Source: Lactobacillus sp. PV034 (GTDB lineage: Bacteria > Bacillota > Bacilli > Lactobacillales > Lactobacillaceae). From it: DNA of 64,000 nt. Of this stretch, positions 35,736 to 45,032 are shown piece by piece (positions within the stretch are counted from its first letter, which is position 1; the number at the start of each line of letters is the position of its first letter). The notes under the pieces are model-generated. The model had not been told where the DNA came from. It saw nothing but the letters and a program-made list of their open reading frames with translations, and did not search any database. The DNA lies in the NCBI RefSeq assembly GCF_014522305.1, contig NZ_CP041982.1, positions 439,001 to 503,000 on the forward strand, given 5' to 3'. The position numbers and the translations under genes were made by a program.

Positions 35736-36992
35736 TTATTCTTCGCTTAATTCATTATAAAGACTCTGCATCTCAGCATCTTCAGGAACTAACTTTAGAT
35801 ACTTCTCTAGAATTGCCTTTACGGTATTCCAGTCTGAAATTTCACGGAAAAATGTCAACATTTGTTTCAAGAAATCAGGATTTTCCTGAAAAGCTGGATA
35901 AGCACTCAAAAATTCACTCTTTGCCTTATCATAATCTTCATTACGTTGATAAGATAGGGCTAAGTTCCAGTGAGCTTGCGGTTCTATTTCTTCATCATCT
36001 AAATCCCTAAACAAGGCTATATTTTCTTCGTCTTGATTTTGATGTAAATAAAGATTCGAGAGTTCTAAGCGCAAATCACTACTTTCAGGGGCATGCTTTA
36101 TTCCCTTTTGTAATAAACGTTCTGCTTCATCGACTTTATCTAAATTTGCAGCTGCTTTTGCTCCTAGTGCATAAAGGGTTTCATCATAGTCATTATAAGA
36201 AAGACCGGTTTGTGCTATGCGTAATACTTCTTCATTATTATCTTCATTGCTGTAGGCTTGAGCTAACAAAGGATAAGCATTCACATAATCTGGCTGATTT
36301 TTAATAACTTGGTTGAGATAATCAATGGCAGCTTTATTATCTCCTGCTGAAAGTAAAATTAAGCCCGCTTCATAAATGGCATCAATTGTTAAAAAGTCAC
36401 TACTATTGTCCTTTACAACTTGAGCTGCTTCTTCATACTCACCTAATTTGGCTAAACATTCTGCAATTCGTTGAGAAAGCATCACTTCACCAAAGGTTTT
36501 TTGCTCTTTAAATAATTTTTGATAATATTTTAGAGCTTCTTCGTATTCCCCAGTCAAGTAATCAAGTTCGGCTAAGCCAAAAATAATAGCAGGTTCATCA
36601 GGAGCAAGTTCTTTAGCTTTAAGGAGCTTTTGTCTTGCTGTCTCAATCAGACCATTACTTTGATAATAATCAGCCTGAGCTAATAAGCTTTCGATATAGG
36701 CATCACTTTCGGGACTTATATCATAAAGTAAAGTTAAACCATCATCTTCTTGACCTTCATTAATTAATATTTCCGCTAAATATACTTTAAATAAATCTTC
36801 ACGAGGAAATTTAGCAATCAAAGCTTGATATATCTCTTTAGCCATGTCAGAAAAGCCGAGATCAGTTAAATTGTCAGCCAAAGAAGCTAAGATTTCTGGA
36901 TCATCATTATCTAAAGCATTTTTCAATAAAATATTAGTTTCTGAAAAATTATGATTTTGAATTGCATCTAATAATTGTTCTGAATAAGTCAT
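35736..36992 (-). CDS. tetratricopeptide repeat protein
   Basis: A 418-residue soluble protein made almost entirely of TPR helices, for example EYEEALKYYQKLFKEQ, NKAAIDYLNQVIKNQPDYV and DEAERLLQKGIKHAPES. No signal peptide or enzyme domain is present, so it is probably a cytoplasmic scaffold. It resembles the YpiA-type TPR protein found near hup in Firmicutes. The partner is unknown. It has terminators on both sides and is likely monocistronic. Confidence 0.88.
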   Translation of the reverse strand: MTYSEQLLDAIQNHNFSETNILLKNALDNDDPEILASLADNLTDLGFSDMAKEIYQALIAKFPREDLFKVYLAEILINEGQEDDGLTLLYDISPESDAYIESLLAQADYYQSNGLIETARQKLLKAKELAPDEPAIIFGLAELDYLTGEYEEALKYYQKLFKEQKTFGEVMLSQRIAECLAKLGEYEEAAQVVKDNSSDFLTIDAIYEAGLILLSAGDNKAAIDYLNQVIKNQPDYVNAYPLLAQAYSNEDNNEEVLRIAQTGLSYNDYDETLYALGAKAAANLDKVDEAERLLQKGIKHAPESSDLRLELSNLYLHQNQDEENIALFRDLDDEEIEPQAHWNLALSYQRNEDYDKAKSEFLSAYPAFQENPDFLKQMLTFFREISDWNTVKAILEKYLKLVPEDAEMQSLYNELSEE

Positions 36993-37035
36993 GAATTAAT
37001 CACCCGTTTTGTAAAATCCTTCTTATTCATTTTAC

Positions 37036-37073
37036 ACAAAAAAACACTAAACAAGTAGTTTAGTGTTTTTTTG
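37036..37073 (-). terminator. terminator after hup
   Basis: AAAACACTAAAC (37041-37052) and GTTTAGTGTTTT (37058-37069) form a perfect 12-base stem with a 5-base loop and U run on the minus strand. Confidence 0.9.
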
Positions 37074-37092
37074 TGTTAAATTATTCTTTTAA

Positions 37093-37368
37093 TTACTTAA
37101 CTGCATCTTTAAGAGCTTTACCTGGTTTAAATGCAGGAACCTTAGAAGCTGGAATTTGAATTTCAACACCAGTTTGTGGGTTACGACCCTTACGAGCTGC
37201 ACGGTTACGTACTTCAAAAGTACCGAAGCCGATTAATTGAACCTTTTCACCCTTAGCAAGATCTTCTTGGATTGAGCTAAAAATTGCGTCAACTGCAGTA
37301 GCTACATCTTTCTTAGTTAAGTTAGTCTTTGAAGCAACTTCAGAAACTAATTCAGCCTTGTTTGCCAT
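37093..37368 (-). CDS. hup: DNA-binding protein HU
   Basis: A 91-residue histone-like HU protein that bends and compacts DNA as a dimer. The start [20 protein letters not shown] and the DNA-binding arm [15 protein letters not shown] are canonical. The ATG at 37368 is preceded by AGGAGG at 8 bases; a GTG 9 bases upstream lies inside that site and is rejected. The 5' leader is about 100 bases and has an 8-base hairpin TTGAATCT/AGATTCAA just before the ribosome binding site. Confidence 0.97.
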   Translation of the reverse strand: MANKAELVSEVASKTNLTKKDVATAVDAIFSSIQEDLAKGEKVQLIGFGTFEVRNRAARKGRNPQTGVEIQIPASKVPAFKPGKALKDAVK

Positions 37369-37472
37369 TCTCTTCACCTCCTGAATTGAATCTTATTTAT
37401 CAGATTCAAAACTTACTCCCTATTTGGAAATAAGGAAGAATGATGACTACCAATCATTACTCTCTGCATTAA

Positions 37473-37501
37473 AATTTAGCATAGAAATCCCGGTACTACA
37501 A
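37473..37501 (-). promoter_or_regulatory. promoter of hup
   Basis: On the minus strand TTGTAG (37501-37496) and TAAATT (37478-37473) are 17 bases apart, with TG one base before the -10 giving an extended -10. It predicts a leader of about 100 bases ahead of hup. Confidence 0.6.
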
Positions 37502-37562
37502 GCTTTTTTATTAATTTTTTATAAAAAAGTTCAATTTCATCATACAAAACAACTTTAAACTT

Positions 37563-38870
37563 TTATTTTCGTTTACGTGCCAAGATTTTTATTGGCGTTC
37601 CCTTGAAATCAAAGTTTTGCCGTAATTGATTAATTAAGAAGCGTTTGTAAGAAAAGTGTAGTAATTCAGGATCATTTACAAAAACAACAAAAGTTGGTGG
37701 ATTTGATGCCACTTGAGTCATATAGTAAATTCTTAAACGTTTACCATTTACTAATGGCGTAGGAGTAATTCTAGTTGCTTCCAGTAACAAATCATTTAAG
37801 ACACTAGATTGAATCCGACGCGTTTGATTTTCATGAACTTCATCAACTAAATTTAGGATATCAGGAATCCTCTGTCCTGTTTTGGCTGAAACAAAAATGA
37901 TAGGAGCATAATCTAAATATTGAAATTCTTGACGAATGGTTTGCTCAAACTGCTTCATACTGTGAGCATCTTTTTCTGGTACATCCCATTTGTTAACCAC
38001 AATAATTACTCCACGACCTGCATCATGAGCATAACCGGCAACATGCTTATCTTGCTCTCTAATTCCAGTACTTGCATCGAGCACAAGCAAAGTTAGATCA
38101 CTATTTTCGATTGCACTAACAGCTCTTAAGACTGAATACTTTTCAGTTTTTTCATAAACTTTTCCCCGTCGTCTGATCCCAGCCGTATCCACGATGGTAT
38201 ATTTTTGACCATCATGCGTGAAAGAAGTATCAATTGCATCACGCGTAGTACCTTCCATATCAGCTACGATAACTCGCTGTTCTCCTAAAATAGCATTGAC
38301 AATTGAAGATTTACCTACATTTGGCCGACCAATCACACTGAAACGAATTGAATCATCTTCATGTTGATTTGCCTTATCTCCAAATTGGGCTACTACTGCA
38401 TCTAACAAATCTCCAATTCCTGTTCCATGGCTACCAGAAACTGGAATTGGATCACCAAATCCTAAACTATAGAAATCGTAGATATCGGTTCTTTGCTCTG
38501 GATTATCTGCCTTATTTATAGCTAAAACAATTGGTTTTTTGGTACGGTAAAGCATCTTAGCAATTGTTTCATCCATATTAGTCATATGACTAGTTACATC
38601 ACCCAATAAGACAATTACATCAGCTTCATCAATGGCAATTTCAGCTTGGGCCTTAATTTGTTCTTCTATCTCACCAGAGTCTAAAGTTATCCCTCCAGTA
38701 TCAATTAAGATAAACTCATGTCCCATCCATTCAGCTTTAGCATAAATTCGATCTCGGGTAACACCTGCTTCATCTTCAACAATCGCTACACGTGACTTAA
38801 TTATGCGATTAAATAAAGTTGATTTCCCAACATTAGGACGTCCAACAATTGCAACTATAGGTAGTGCCAT
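37563..38870 (-). CDS. der: ribosome biogenesis GTPase Der (EngA)
   Basis: A 435-residue protein with two consecutive Era-like GTPase domains, each with a Walker A (GRPNVGKST at about 10 and GRPNVGKSS at about 182), DTGG or DTAG switch II motifs and NKAD or NKWD specificity motifs, followed by a KH-like domain. Der is required for 50S subunit maturation. GGAAGGGAG precedes the ATG. It lies after rpsA. Confidence 0.97.
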   Translation of the reverse strand: MALPIVAIVGRPNVGKSTLFNRIIKSRVAIVEDEAGVTRDRIYAKAEWMGHEFILIDTGGITLDSGEIEEQIKAQAEIAIDEADVIVLLGDVTSHMTNMDETIAKMLYRTKKPIVLAINKADNPEQRTDIYDFYSLGFGDPIPVSGSHGTGIGDLLDAVVAQFGDKANQHEDDSIRFSVIGRPNVGKSSIVNAILGEQRVIVADMEGTTRDAIDTSFTHDGQKYTIVDTAGIRRRGKVYEKTEKYSVLRAVSAIENSDLTLLVLDASTGIREQDKHVAGYAHDAGRGVIIVVNKWDVPEKDAHSMKQFEQTIRQEFQYLDYAPIIFVSAKTGQRIPDILNLVDEVHENQTRRIQSSVLNDLLLEATRITPTPLVNGKRLRIYYMTQVASNPPTFVVFVNDPELLHFSYKRFLINQLRQNFDFKGTPIKILARKRK

Positions 38871-38920
38871 CTAGCTCGCTCCCTTCCCTCTATATTTATT
38901 CTTTCTATTTTCTAAAAGAA

Positions 38921-38946
38921 AAAAAGCCGACCGGAGTCAGCTTTTG
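38921..38946 (-). terminator. terminator after rpsA
   Basis: On the minus strand GCTGAC and GTCGGC pair (one G-U) around a TCCG loop, flanked by A4 and a T7 run. Confidence 0.8.
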
Positions 38947-38953
38947 ATCAAAA

Positions 38954-40144
38954 TTAGTCGTTATCTTTAAGTTGATCACCGACGATGTCACCTAAAGCAA
39001 ATCCATTATCGTTGTCATTCATGTATTTATCAACACTAGAATCAGCTTCACGACGTGGAGTTTCACTCTTAGCTGCTGGATCAGCTTGCTTAATTGATAA
39101 GGAAATTCTTCTATCGCTAGGATCAATGTTTAAGACCTTAACCTTTACCTTATCACCAACTTTAAGAACATCACTAGGTTTTTCAACATGTTTATTAGAA
39201 ATTTCTGAAACATGAACTAAACCTTGAATACCATCAGTAACTTCAATAAAGGCACCGAATGAAGTCAAAGTCTTAACTTCACCTTCAATAATATCCCCTT
39301 CAGTTAAGCCTGAAGTTGCTTCTTCAAATGGGGATGGTAAAGTTTGTTTAATTGAAAGGGAGATGCGATTTCTATCATTATCAATACCGATAACCTTAAC
39401 TTTAACATCTTGGCCAGCCTTCAATACATCACTTGGCTTCTCAATGTGCTTGTATGAGATTTCAGAAATGTGTACTAAACCGTCTACACCACCAACATCA
39501 ATAAAGGCACCGAAGTTAGTTAAGCGAGAAACTTTTCCTTCAACAGTATCACCAACAACTAATTGGTTTGCAACATTTTCAAAAGCTTCTTCTCTTTCCT
39601 TTTCAATTAAGTCTTTTCTAGAAAGAATCAAACGGTTCTTGTTTGGATCTATTTCTGTGATCTTTAAGTTCATCTTTTTACCAATGTATGGCTTAAGATC
39701 TGAAACATAACGATTAGAAATAAGTGAAGCTGGTAAGAAACCTCTGGTACCGACATCTACTAATAATCCACCGCGAACAGCACCAGTTACAGTACCTTCT
39801 ACAGTTTGACCATCTTCGTAAACTTTTTCTAATTCTTTGTATGCTTCTCTTTCCTTCAAACGAGTTACTGAGAAGAAGAATTCACCGTTTTCTTTATCAC
39901 CGCCAGCTCTTCTAAGAACTAAAGCTTCAAAAGTATCACCAGTTTTTACTAAATCACGTAAATCTGCATTTCTATCTGATGTAAATTCACGTCTAGTAAT
40001 AACACCTTCAACACCGGCATTTTCTACACCAACAGTGACTTGACTGTCTTCAACATCTAAAGCTTCAACGTTTACGATGTTGCCGACTTCAACTCCTTGC
40101 ATTTGCTCTAAAGCGTCTAAAAATTGATTACTATTATCTGACAT
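38954..40144 (-). CDS. rpsA: 30S ribosomal protein S1
   Basis: A 396-residue S1 with four S1 RNA-binding repeats at about residues 17-90, 108-173, 194-263 and 279-348, recognised by G-x-V and GAFIDVG/GAFIEV, DGLVHISEIS and RISLSIKQ motifs. This four-repeat form is usual in low-G+C Gram-positives, against six in E. coli. The C-terminus is acidic. It follows cmk by 50 bases, the common cmk-rpsA pairing. GGGAGG precedes the ATG. Confidence 0.95.
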   Translation of the reverse strand: MSDNSNQFLDALEQMQGVEVGNIVNVEALDVEDSQVTVGVENAGVEGVITRREFTSDRNADLRDLVKTGDTFEALVLRRAGGDKENGEFFFSVTRLKEREAYKELEKVYEDGQTVEGTVTGAVRGGLLVDVGTRGFLPASLISNRYVSDLKPYIGKKMNLKITEIDPNKNRLILSRKDLIEKEREEAFENVANQLVVGDTVEGKVSRLTNFGAFIDVGGVDGLVHISEISYKHIEKPSDVLKAGQDVKVKVIGIDNDRNRISLSIKQTLPSPFEEATSGLTEGDIIEGEVKTLTSFGAFIEVTDGIQGLVHVSEISNKHVEKPSDVLKVGDKVKVKVLNIDPSDRRISLSIKQADPAAKSETPRREADSSVDKYMNDNDNGFALGDIVGDQLKDND

Positions 40145-40194
40145 ATGTACCTCCCAATATCATTTTCCATTTTAAATTAAATGAACAATTTTTT

Positions 40195-40872
40195 CTACTC
40201 TTTTGTCTCTTTTTTTTGCTTTTTTTCGATCAATTCAGTAATTTTTTTGACAACCTCATCAATTGTTAAGTTAGTGGTATCTAATTCAATTGCATCAGCT
40301 GCTTTTTTTAATGGCGATATCTTTCGATGAGAATCTTTATAATCTCTTTGTTCAATATCTCTTTCAATTTCTGCTAAATCTTGATTAATTCCTTTTTCTT
40401 CAAAATCTAAATAACGTCTTTTAGCACGAGATGCTACACTTGCAACCAAAAATACTTTAAGATCTGCATGTGGTAAGACTGTAGTTCCTATATCTCTACC
40501 ATCCATAATGACATTATTTTGACCAGCCATTTCTCTTTGAAGTTCTACCATCTTTTTTCTTATTCCTGGTAAAGCAGATACTTGAGAAACATTAGCAGTG
40601 ATCTCTGGTGTTCTAATTGTCAAAGAAACATCTTGTCCATTAACAAATACTTTTTGTTCTTTTTCACCATTCTTAAATTCAATCTTACTATTTTCTAACA
40701 AGTCAAGAATCTTAGCTTCATCACCATAATCAACTTTACCGTTTTTGGCAATCAGTGTACAAGCTCGATACATTGCTCCGGTATCTATATAGATGAAATT
40801 TAAATTTTTAGCAACGATTTTAGCAACCGTACTTTTACCAGCAGAAGCTGGACCATCAATTGCAATCTGCAT
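40195..40872 (-). CDS. cmk: cytidylate kinase
   Basis: A 225-residue CMP/dCMP kinase. The P-loop is DGPASAGKSTVAK (residues 5-17), followed by YIDTGAMYRA, the NMP-binding stretch MDGRDIGTTVLPHA and the LID arginines in SRAKRRYLDFEEKG. It supplies CDP and dCDP for nucleic acid synthesis. The end is very lysine-rich (IEKKQKKETKE). It is followed by rpsA. Confidence 0.96.
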   Translation of the reverse strand: MQIAIDGPASAGKSTVAKIVAKNLNFIYIDTGAMYRACTLIAKNGKVDYGDEAKILDLLENSKIEFKNGEKEQKVFVNGQDVSLTIRTPEITANVSQVSALPGIRKKMVELQREMAGQNNVIMDGRDIGTTVLPHADLKVFLVASVASRAKRRYLDFEEKGINQDLAEIERDIEQRDYKDSHRKISPLKKAADAIELDTTNLTIDEVVKKITELIEKKQKKETKE

Positions 40873-40947
40873 TCAAAAATAATATCCTTTCCAATTTATT
40901 CATCAGCAATTTTATCATAATCTTTATTTAAAAGTTTAATTCTAAAC

Positions 40948-40984
40948 AAAAAAGAGCCAAATTATTTAAAATTTGACTCTTTTA
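40948..40984 (-). terminator. terminator after the LysM gene
   Basis: On the minus strand AAAAGAGTCAAATT pairs with AATTTGGCTCTTTT (one G-U pair), followed by T6, directly after the LysM gene stop. Confidence 0.85.
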
Positions 40985-40986
40985 AA

Positions 40987-41700
40987 CTACTTAAGCTTTA
41001 AACTTTGGCCGGGATTAACAATATCATCTGATAAACCATTAAGTGATTTTAATTTATCTACAGTAAGATTATTATCTGCCGCAATCTTTGATAAAGAATC
41101 TCCAGTTTGAACTTGGTAAGTCTTGTTATCAGTAGTTTGGCCTGAAGTTTGGGCTTCATTTTGAGCAGAATAATTATTTGTTCCCGCTGCTACACTATTA
41201 CTTTGATTTCCGGTAGTTGTATTAGCTGCCTGATTAGTAGTGTTTTGATAATTTTGAGTTGTTTGAGTATCAGAACTCTGACTTTGTGTCTGTTCGTGTT
41301 TGACAGTGGTCTTTTTAGCTTTCTTAGTTGTTTTCTTTTCAACCTTTTTCTTATTGCTCTTTTTAGGACTAGAAGAACTTTTTGAAGATTGAACTGGCTT
41401 TTCTGCCAAATTAGAACTTGATTTGTGTACCTGATTATTAATAATTGGAACTATCGCAATTATTAAAATAGCAATAATAATTAAAGTAGCCCAAATTTTT
41501 GTTGATCCTTTTGACGGCTGATCATCTTTATGAGAATTTTTTGGTGGTCTACGTCTAACTTCCTGGTCTCTTGAAGCGCGACTAACCGCTTGTGACTGAT
41601 TATCTGCCTGAGCCCGCTTATGATGACGTAGCTCACTCCTACTTTGTGAAGGACGCTGTACATGCTTAAGTGGTTCTTCCTCACCTGATTGCTTATTCAT
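40987..41700 (-). CDS. membrane-anchored LysM domain protein
   Basis: A 237-residue protein: a polar, Arg/Gln-rich cytoplasmic tail (1-68), one transmembrane helix (IWATLIIIAILIIAIVPII, about 69-88), a Lys/Ser-rich then Thr/Gln/Asn-rich low-complexity linker (92-190) and one LysM domain at the end (YQVQTGDSLSKIAADNNLTV). It should bind peptidoglycan from the membrane. AGGAG lies 7 bases before ATG. It follows ribU. Confidence 0.9.
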   Translation of the reverse strand: MNKQSGEEEPLKHVQRPSQSRSELRHHKRAQADNQSQAVSRASRDQEVRRRPPKNSHKDDQPSKGSTKIWATLIIIAILIIAIVPIINNQVHKSSSNLAEKPVQSSKSSSSPKKSNKKKVEKKTTKKAKKTTVKHEQTQSQSSDTQTTQNYQNTTNQAANTTTGNQSNSVAAGTNNYSAQNEAQTSGQTTDNKTYQVQTGDSLSKIAADNNLTVDKLKSLNGLSDDIVNPGQSLKLK

Positions 41701-41771
41701 CCATCTTCTCCTATCTGTAGCTTATTCAACTATCAATTTTATCATAGGAGTAAATATCCTGCAGAAACTTT

Positions 41772-42359
41772 TTAAAATCTGGATTTTACGAAATGATTTA
41801 AGGTTGGATAAACTGACTTCATTAATAAAATAATTAAAATTCCGTTTATTACACCCTTAATAAGATTAAAAGGTATAACTCCAACCACAATGGCATTGAT
41901 AACCGCTTTATTGAATCCTAATCCTACTACCTTAAAGTAAAGTGGCATTAAGAAGAAATTAGCAATAGCCATTACAACCGTTAAGCAAATAGTTCCAATG
42001 ATTAATCCTATAATTTGTGACTTAAGCTTCAATTGTCCTTTTTTTGCAATCAAATAAAATGGATAAATATAAGCTAGGGTTGCAATAAAACTAGTCAAAT
42101 CCCCCAAAACTGATAAAGGATTAAATCCCGATAAGGCTGCCTTAAGTAAGATTTTAAATAAGGCGACCATCGTTCCACCAAAAATTCCAAAAATCATTGT
42201 CGCAATGGCCACAATTACATCAGAAACATCAAATTTTAAATAATCAATTCCTGGAATAATTGGAATTTCAATTTGCATGACCAAGAAGGCAATTGCTCCT
42301 ACCATGGCCCAGACTAGCCAATATTTTAACCCATCTTGAGATGTACGATAACTTTTCAT
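41772..42359 (-). CDS. ribU: riboflavin ECF transporter substrate-binding subunit
   Basis: A 195-residue integral membrane S component with about six hydrophobic segments. The family N-terminal region (LVWAMVGAIAFLVMQIEIPI) and KFDVSDVIVAIATMIFG match RibU. It binds riboflavin and works with a shared ECF ATPase module encoded elsewhere. The FMN riboswitch directly upstream confirms the substrate. The ATG at 42359 has GAGG 5 bases upstream; longer frames would start inside the riboswitch terminator. Confidence 0.95.
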   Translation of the reverse strand: MKSYRTSQDGLKYWLVWAMVGAIAFLVMQIEIPIIPGIDYLKFDVSDVIVAIATMIFGIFGGTMVALFKILLKAALSGFNPLSVLGDLTSFIATLAYIYPFYLIAKKGQLKLKSQIIGLIIGTICLTVVMAIANFFLMPLYFKVVGLGFNKAVINAIVVGVIPFNLIKGVINGILIILLMKSVYPTLNHFVKSRF

Positions 42360-42382
42360 TTTTACCTCTTTTCTATATATGC

Positions 42383-42419
42383 AAAAAGGGTCAATTGCTT
42401 CAACCGCAAACAGACCCTT
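42383..42419 (-). terminator. riboswitch-controlled terminator before ribU
   Basis: AAGGGTC (42386-42392) and GACCCTT (42413-42419) pair, with an inner TTGC/GCAA stem, followed on the minus strand by T5. It lies between the FMN aptamer and the ribU ribosome binding site and is the expected expression platform: FMN binding should favour termination. Confidence 0.8.
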
Positions 42420-42447
42420 CAATTACTATCGAGATAATGTTAAAAAG

Positions 42448-42562
42448 TCTGTCTTCTCTCATCTAGACTTTACTATCGGTACAGAAAACTGATTCAACCA
42501 AAAATGGCTCGCGGACTTTTACCGCCGGTCGGGAATTTCACCCTGTCCTGAAGACAATTCAT
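42448..42562 (-). promoter_or_regulatory. FMN riboswitch (RFN element)
   Basis: The minus strand contains the RFN core CAGGGTGAAATTCCCGACCG followed by GCGGT, AGTCCGCGAGC, a variable arm near ATGGTTGAATCAG-like sequence, CCGATAGTAAAGTCTAGATG and GAGAGAAGAC. P1 is closed by GTCTTC (42550-42555) with GAAGAC (42451-42456). A weak promoter TTTACA-N17-TAAGAT lies upstream between it and rluB. Confidence 0.95.
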
Positions 42563-42621
42563 CCTTTATTCTTGCATGTCTAATCTTAATCTAAATTAGA
42601 CCTTTTGTAAATTTAATTCAA

Positions 42622-43335
42622 TTAATATTTTTTAAGTTGGGCAATTTCTTTATGATTTAACTCACGATATTGTCCAGAAGTTAGGGAATTTAAAGTTAAA
42701 AAGGCATATTTTTCACGCGATAATTTATCTACCAAATGTCCAACTGCTTGAAACATTCTTTTTACCTGATGATATTGACCTTCATGAATCGTTAATTGTA
42801 CGATTTGGGTATTCTTTTTACGATCAGTTTTGACAATATTAACTTTCGCTGGTGCAGTCTTACGATTGTCAATTCTAACACCATGTTTAAGTGCATATAT
42901 TTCTTCAGGTTTTAAAATTCCTTTTATTTTAGCTGTATAGACTTTTGGAACTTCATGACGGGGATGCATTAACTTATTAGCTAAATCCCCGTCATTGGTC
43001 ATTAACAATAATCCTGATGTGTCATAATCTAATCGACCAATCGGATATAAGCGATAAGGCAATTCTTCAAAGAAATCCGTGACTGTTTTTCGCCCTTTAT
43101 CATCACTTGTTGTCGAAATCACACCACGAGGTTTATAGAATAAGTAGGTATGTAAACTTTCGCGTTCGATAGGTACTCCATTAACTTCAACCGTATCCTT
43201 ATCTTCGACCTTTGTTCCTAATTCCGTAATAATCTTGCCATTAACCTTAACTTGACCGGCCAAAATCATTTTTTCAGCTTTTCGTCTTGAGGCAACTCCG
43301 GCTTGTGCAATTGCCTTTTGTAATCTTTCTGACAT
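42622..43335 (-). CDS. rluB: 23S rRNA pseudouridine synthase RluB
   Basis: A 237-residue RsuA/RluB-type pseudouridine synthase: an S4 RNA-binding domain at 2-60 (LQKAIAQAGVASRRKAEKMI), and the catalytic motif PIGRLDYDTSGLLLMTNDG (catalytic Asp at about 104). Context after scpA-scpB is the standard place for rluB in Firmicutes, where it modifies 23S rRNA near position 2605. GAGG is 7 bases before ATG. Confidence 0.92.
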   Translation of the reverse strand: MSERLQKAIAQAGVASRRKAEKMILAGQVKVNGKIITELGTKVEDKDTVEVNGVPIERESLHTYLFYKPRGVISTTSDDKGRKTVTDFFEELPYRLYPIGRLDYDTSGLLLMTNDGDLANKLMHPRHEVPKVYTAKIKGILKPEEIYALKHGVRIDNRKTAPAKVNIVKTDRKKNTQIVQLTIHEGQYHQVKRMFQAVGHLVDKLSREKYAFLTLNSLTSGQYRELNHKEIAQLKKY

Positions 43336-43350
43336 TGAACTACCTCATTT

Positions 43351-43935
43351 CTATTCTATTTTTTGATTCAGATCTTCTTTTTCGTTAAATAAGTCTAGTT
43401 GCTCATTATCAGCATAATCTTCGGTAAATTTTTCAATTAGCGGCAAGTCATTCAAACTTGAATAATTAAAATATTGTAAAAAGTAATCGGTTGTAACGTA
43501 TAAGTTAGGATGACCGGCCACTTCTTTTTTTCCTTCAACCTTTATTAGACCACGCCAAACTAAAGTCTGAATGGCACCAGCAGAATTTACCCCTCGAATC
43601 TCATCAATTTCTACCCGAGTAATTGGCTGCTCATATGCTACGATCGCTAAAATTTCTAATGCAGACTGACTTAAGTTCTTAGAAGAATCTTTCTGAAAAT
43701 ATTGTGAGATAACTTTACTACAACTAGGATCTGTTACTAACTTAAAATTATGATTAATTTCAATCAAATTAATGCCGCGATCTTTATCATTAATTAATTT
43801 ATCTTTTAAATTAGTAGTTAATTCACGCAAAGCAGTGGGAGTAATAGCCAATAACTGACAAAGATCTTGCTGACTTATGCCTTCATCTCCAGCCGCATAT
43901 AAAACTGCTTCCAATTCAGCGGTTTTAGTGGTCAT
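43351..43935 (-). CDS. scpB: segregation and condensation protein B
   Basis: A 194-residue ScpB with two winged-helix domains. Motifs [16 protein letters not shown] at the start and [23 protein letters not shown] shortened here to [19 protein letters not shown] are diagnostic. It binds ScpA and the SMC ATPase to organise the chromosome. It overlaps scpA by 11 bases and precedes rluB by 15 bases. Confidence 0.96.
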   Translation of the reverse strand: MTTKTAELEAVLYAAGDEGISQQDLCQLLAITPTALRELTTNLKDKLINDKDRGINLIEINHNFKLVTDPSCSKVISQYFQKDSSKNLSQSALEILAIVAYEQPITRVEIDEIRGVNSAGAIQTLVWRGLIKVEGKKEVAGHPNLYVTTDYFLQYFNYSSLNDLPLIEKFTEDYADNEQLDLFNEKEDLNQKIE

Positions 43936-44668
43936 TCTTATCTTTCCTCTCTATTAATAAGTCCCCAAATTCTCGATTTTGACTAACTCTAATTTTTTGA
44001 TATCTAGCTAATTCTAATACCGCTAAAAAAAGAGAAATTACTGCATCTAAAGTGGTAAAGCCTTCTATTATTTCGAAGAAACTTAGTTTTATTTTTTGAT
44101 TTACTTCTGCTTCTAAAAATTGCACCATATCTTCAATTGAAGTTTCATGAACTTCAACTTTTGCAGCATCAGGTTGGCGCAACTTAAATCTTTTTAAAAT
44201 TATCGCAAAAGTATGTGCTAATTCTTCAGCTTGAATTTCACCTAAAGGCAAAGGATCTAGTGCTTTTTTGGGTTCAACAGAAGGCTCCTTAGCTATTGTA
44301 AAAGGAACTTCCTCATTGCGCTCTTTAAAGTAAGTAGAAATTTTCTGGAAAACCGAATACTGAACTAATTGTTCAACTAATTCATTACGAGGATCTTCTT
44401 CAAATTCTTCCACTTGTTCATCAAAATCATTCTTTGGTAATAAGTATTGCGATTTAATTCTTAAAAGAGTTGAAGCCATCACAAAATACTCACCAGCAAT
44501 TTGTAAGTTTAGTTTTTGCCAGTGAGCAATATAATTGAGATACTGAGCAGTTATTTTTGCAATGGGAATATCATAAATATCAATTTTTTGTGAGCGAATC
44601 AAATGTAGTAACAGGTCCAATGGCCCTGAAAAATTAGGAAGTTCTAAGGTTAAATCTACGTTATTCAT
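43925..44668 (-). CDS. scpA: segregation and condensation protein A
   Basis: A 247-residue ScpA kleisin. The N-terminus [20 protein letters not shown] and [15 protein letters not shown] are canonical and bind the SMC neck; the C-terminal winged helix ([17 protein letters not shown]) binds the SMC head. The ribosome binding site is weak, so expression may depend on the preceding gene 6 bases upstream. Confidence 0.96.
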   Translation of the reverse strand: MNNVDLTLELPNFSGPLDLLLHLIRSQKIDIYDIPIAKITAQYLNYIAHWQKLNLQIAGEYFVMASTLLRIKSQYLLPKNDFDEQVEEFEEDPRNELVEQLVQYSVFQKISTYFKERNEEVPFTIAKEPSVEPKKALDPLPLGEIQAEELAHTFAIILKRFKLRQPDAAKVEVHETSIEDMVQFLEAEVNQKIKLSFFEIIEGFTTLDAVISLFLAVLELARYQKIRVSQNREFGDLLIERKDKNDH

Positions 44669-44674
44669 GATGCT

Positions 44675-45022
44675 TTATTTCGTATATTTTAATAAATTTG
44701 TCCAATTTGGGAAGGTAGTCAATTTCTTTTCGGGATATAGTTTATCCAATTCTTTGATTATATCTTGCGCTACTTCTGCAGTACGGTAACTTGGAGCTAA
44801 AGAAAGGTATCTGATAATAACAAAATGTGAAGTTAATTGAATTCCTACAATTCCCAAACAGTTACCCATCTCATTAGTGTAAGTTAAGACATCAAACTGA
44901 TTATTATCGGAATTATAGAGTCTCATTTCATCAGCTAAATTTTGAAAATTTTTGAAGTCTGGTAAATATGATAAATATCCCATTACTTGTTTTTCAAAAC
45001 TTTTTTTGTATTTACTAAGCAT
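44675..45022 (-). CDS. RibT-like GNAT family acetyltransferase
   Basis: A 115-residue protein resembling the small GNAT proteins called RibT that sit before scpA in Firmicutes. A GNAT-like core can be traced (LGIVGIQLTSHFVIIRYLSLAP), but the acetyl-CoA P-loop is not obvious. The ATG at 45022 has AGAAGGG upstream; a GTG at 45040 lies inside xerD and is rejected. The substrate is unknown; the riboflavin name comes from location in other species. Confidence 0.75.
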   Translation of the reverse strand: MLSKYKKSFEKQVMGYLSYLPDFKNFQNLADEMRLYNSDNNQFDVLTYTNEMGNCLGIVGIQLTSHFVIIRYLSLAPSYRTAEVAQDIIKELDKLYPEKKLTTFPNWTNLLKYTK

Positions 45023-45032
45023 AAGATCCCTT

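Noticed and set aside
42360..42422. Upstream start for ribU
   Set aside because: It would begin inside the riboswitch terminator; GAGG before 42359 fixes the start.
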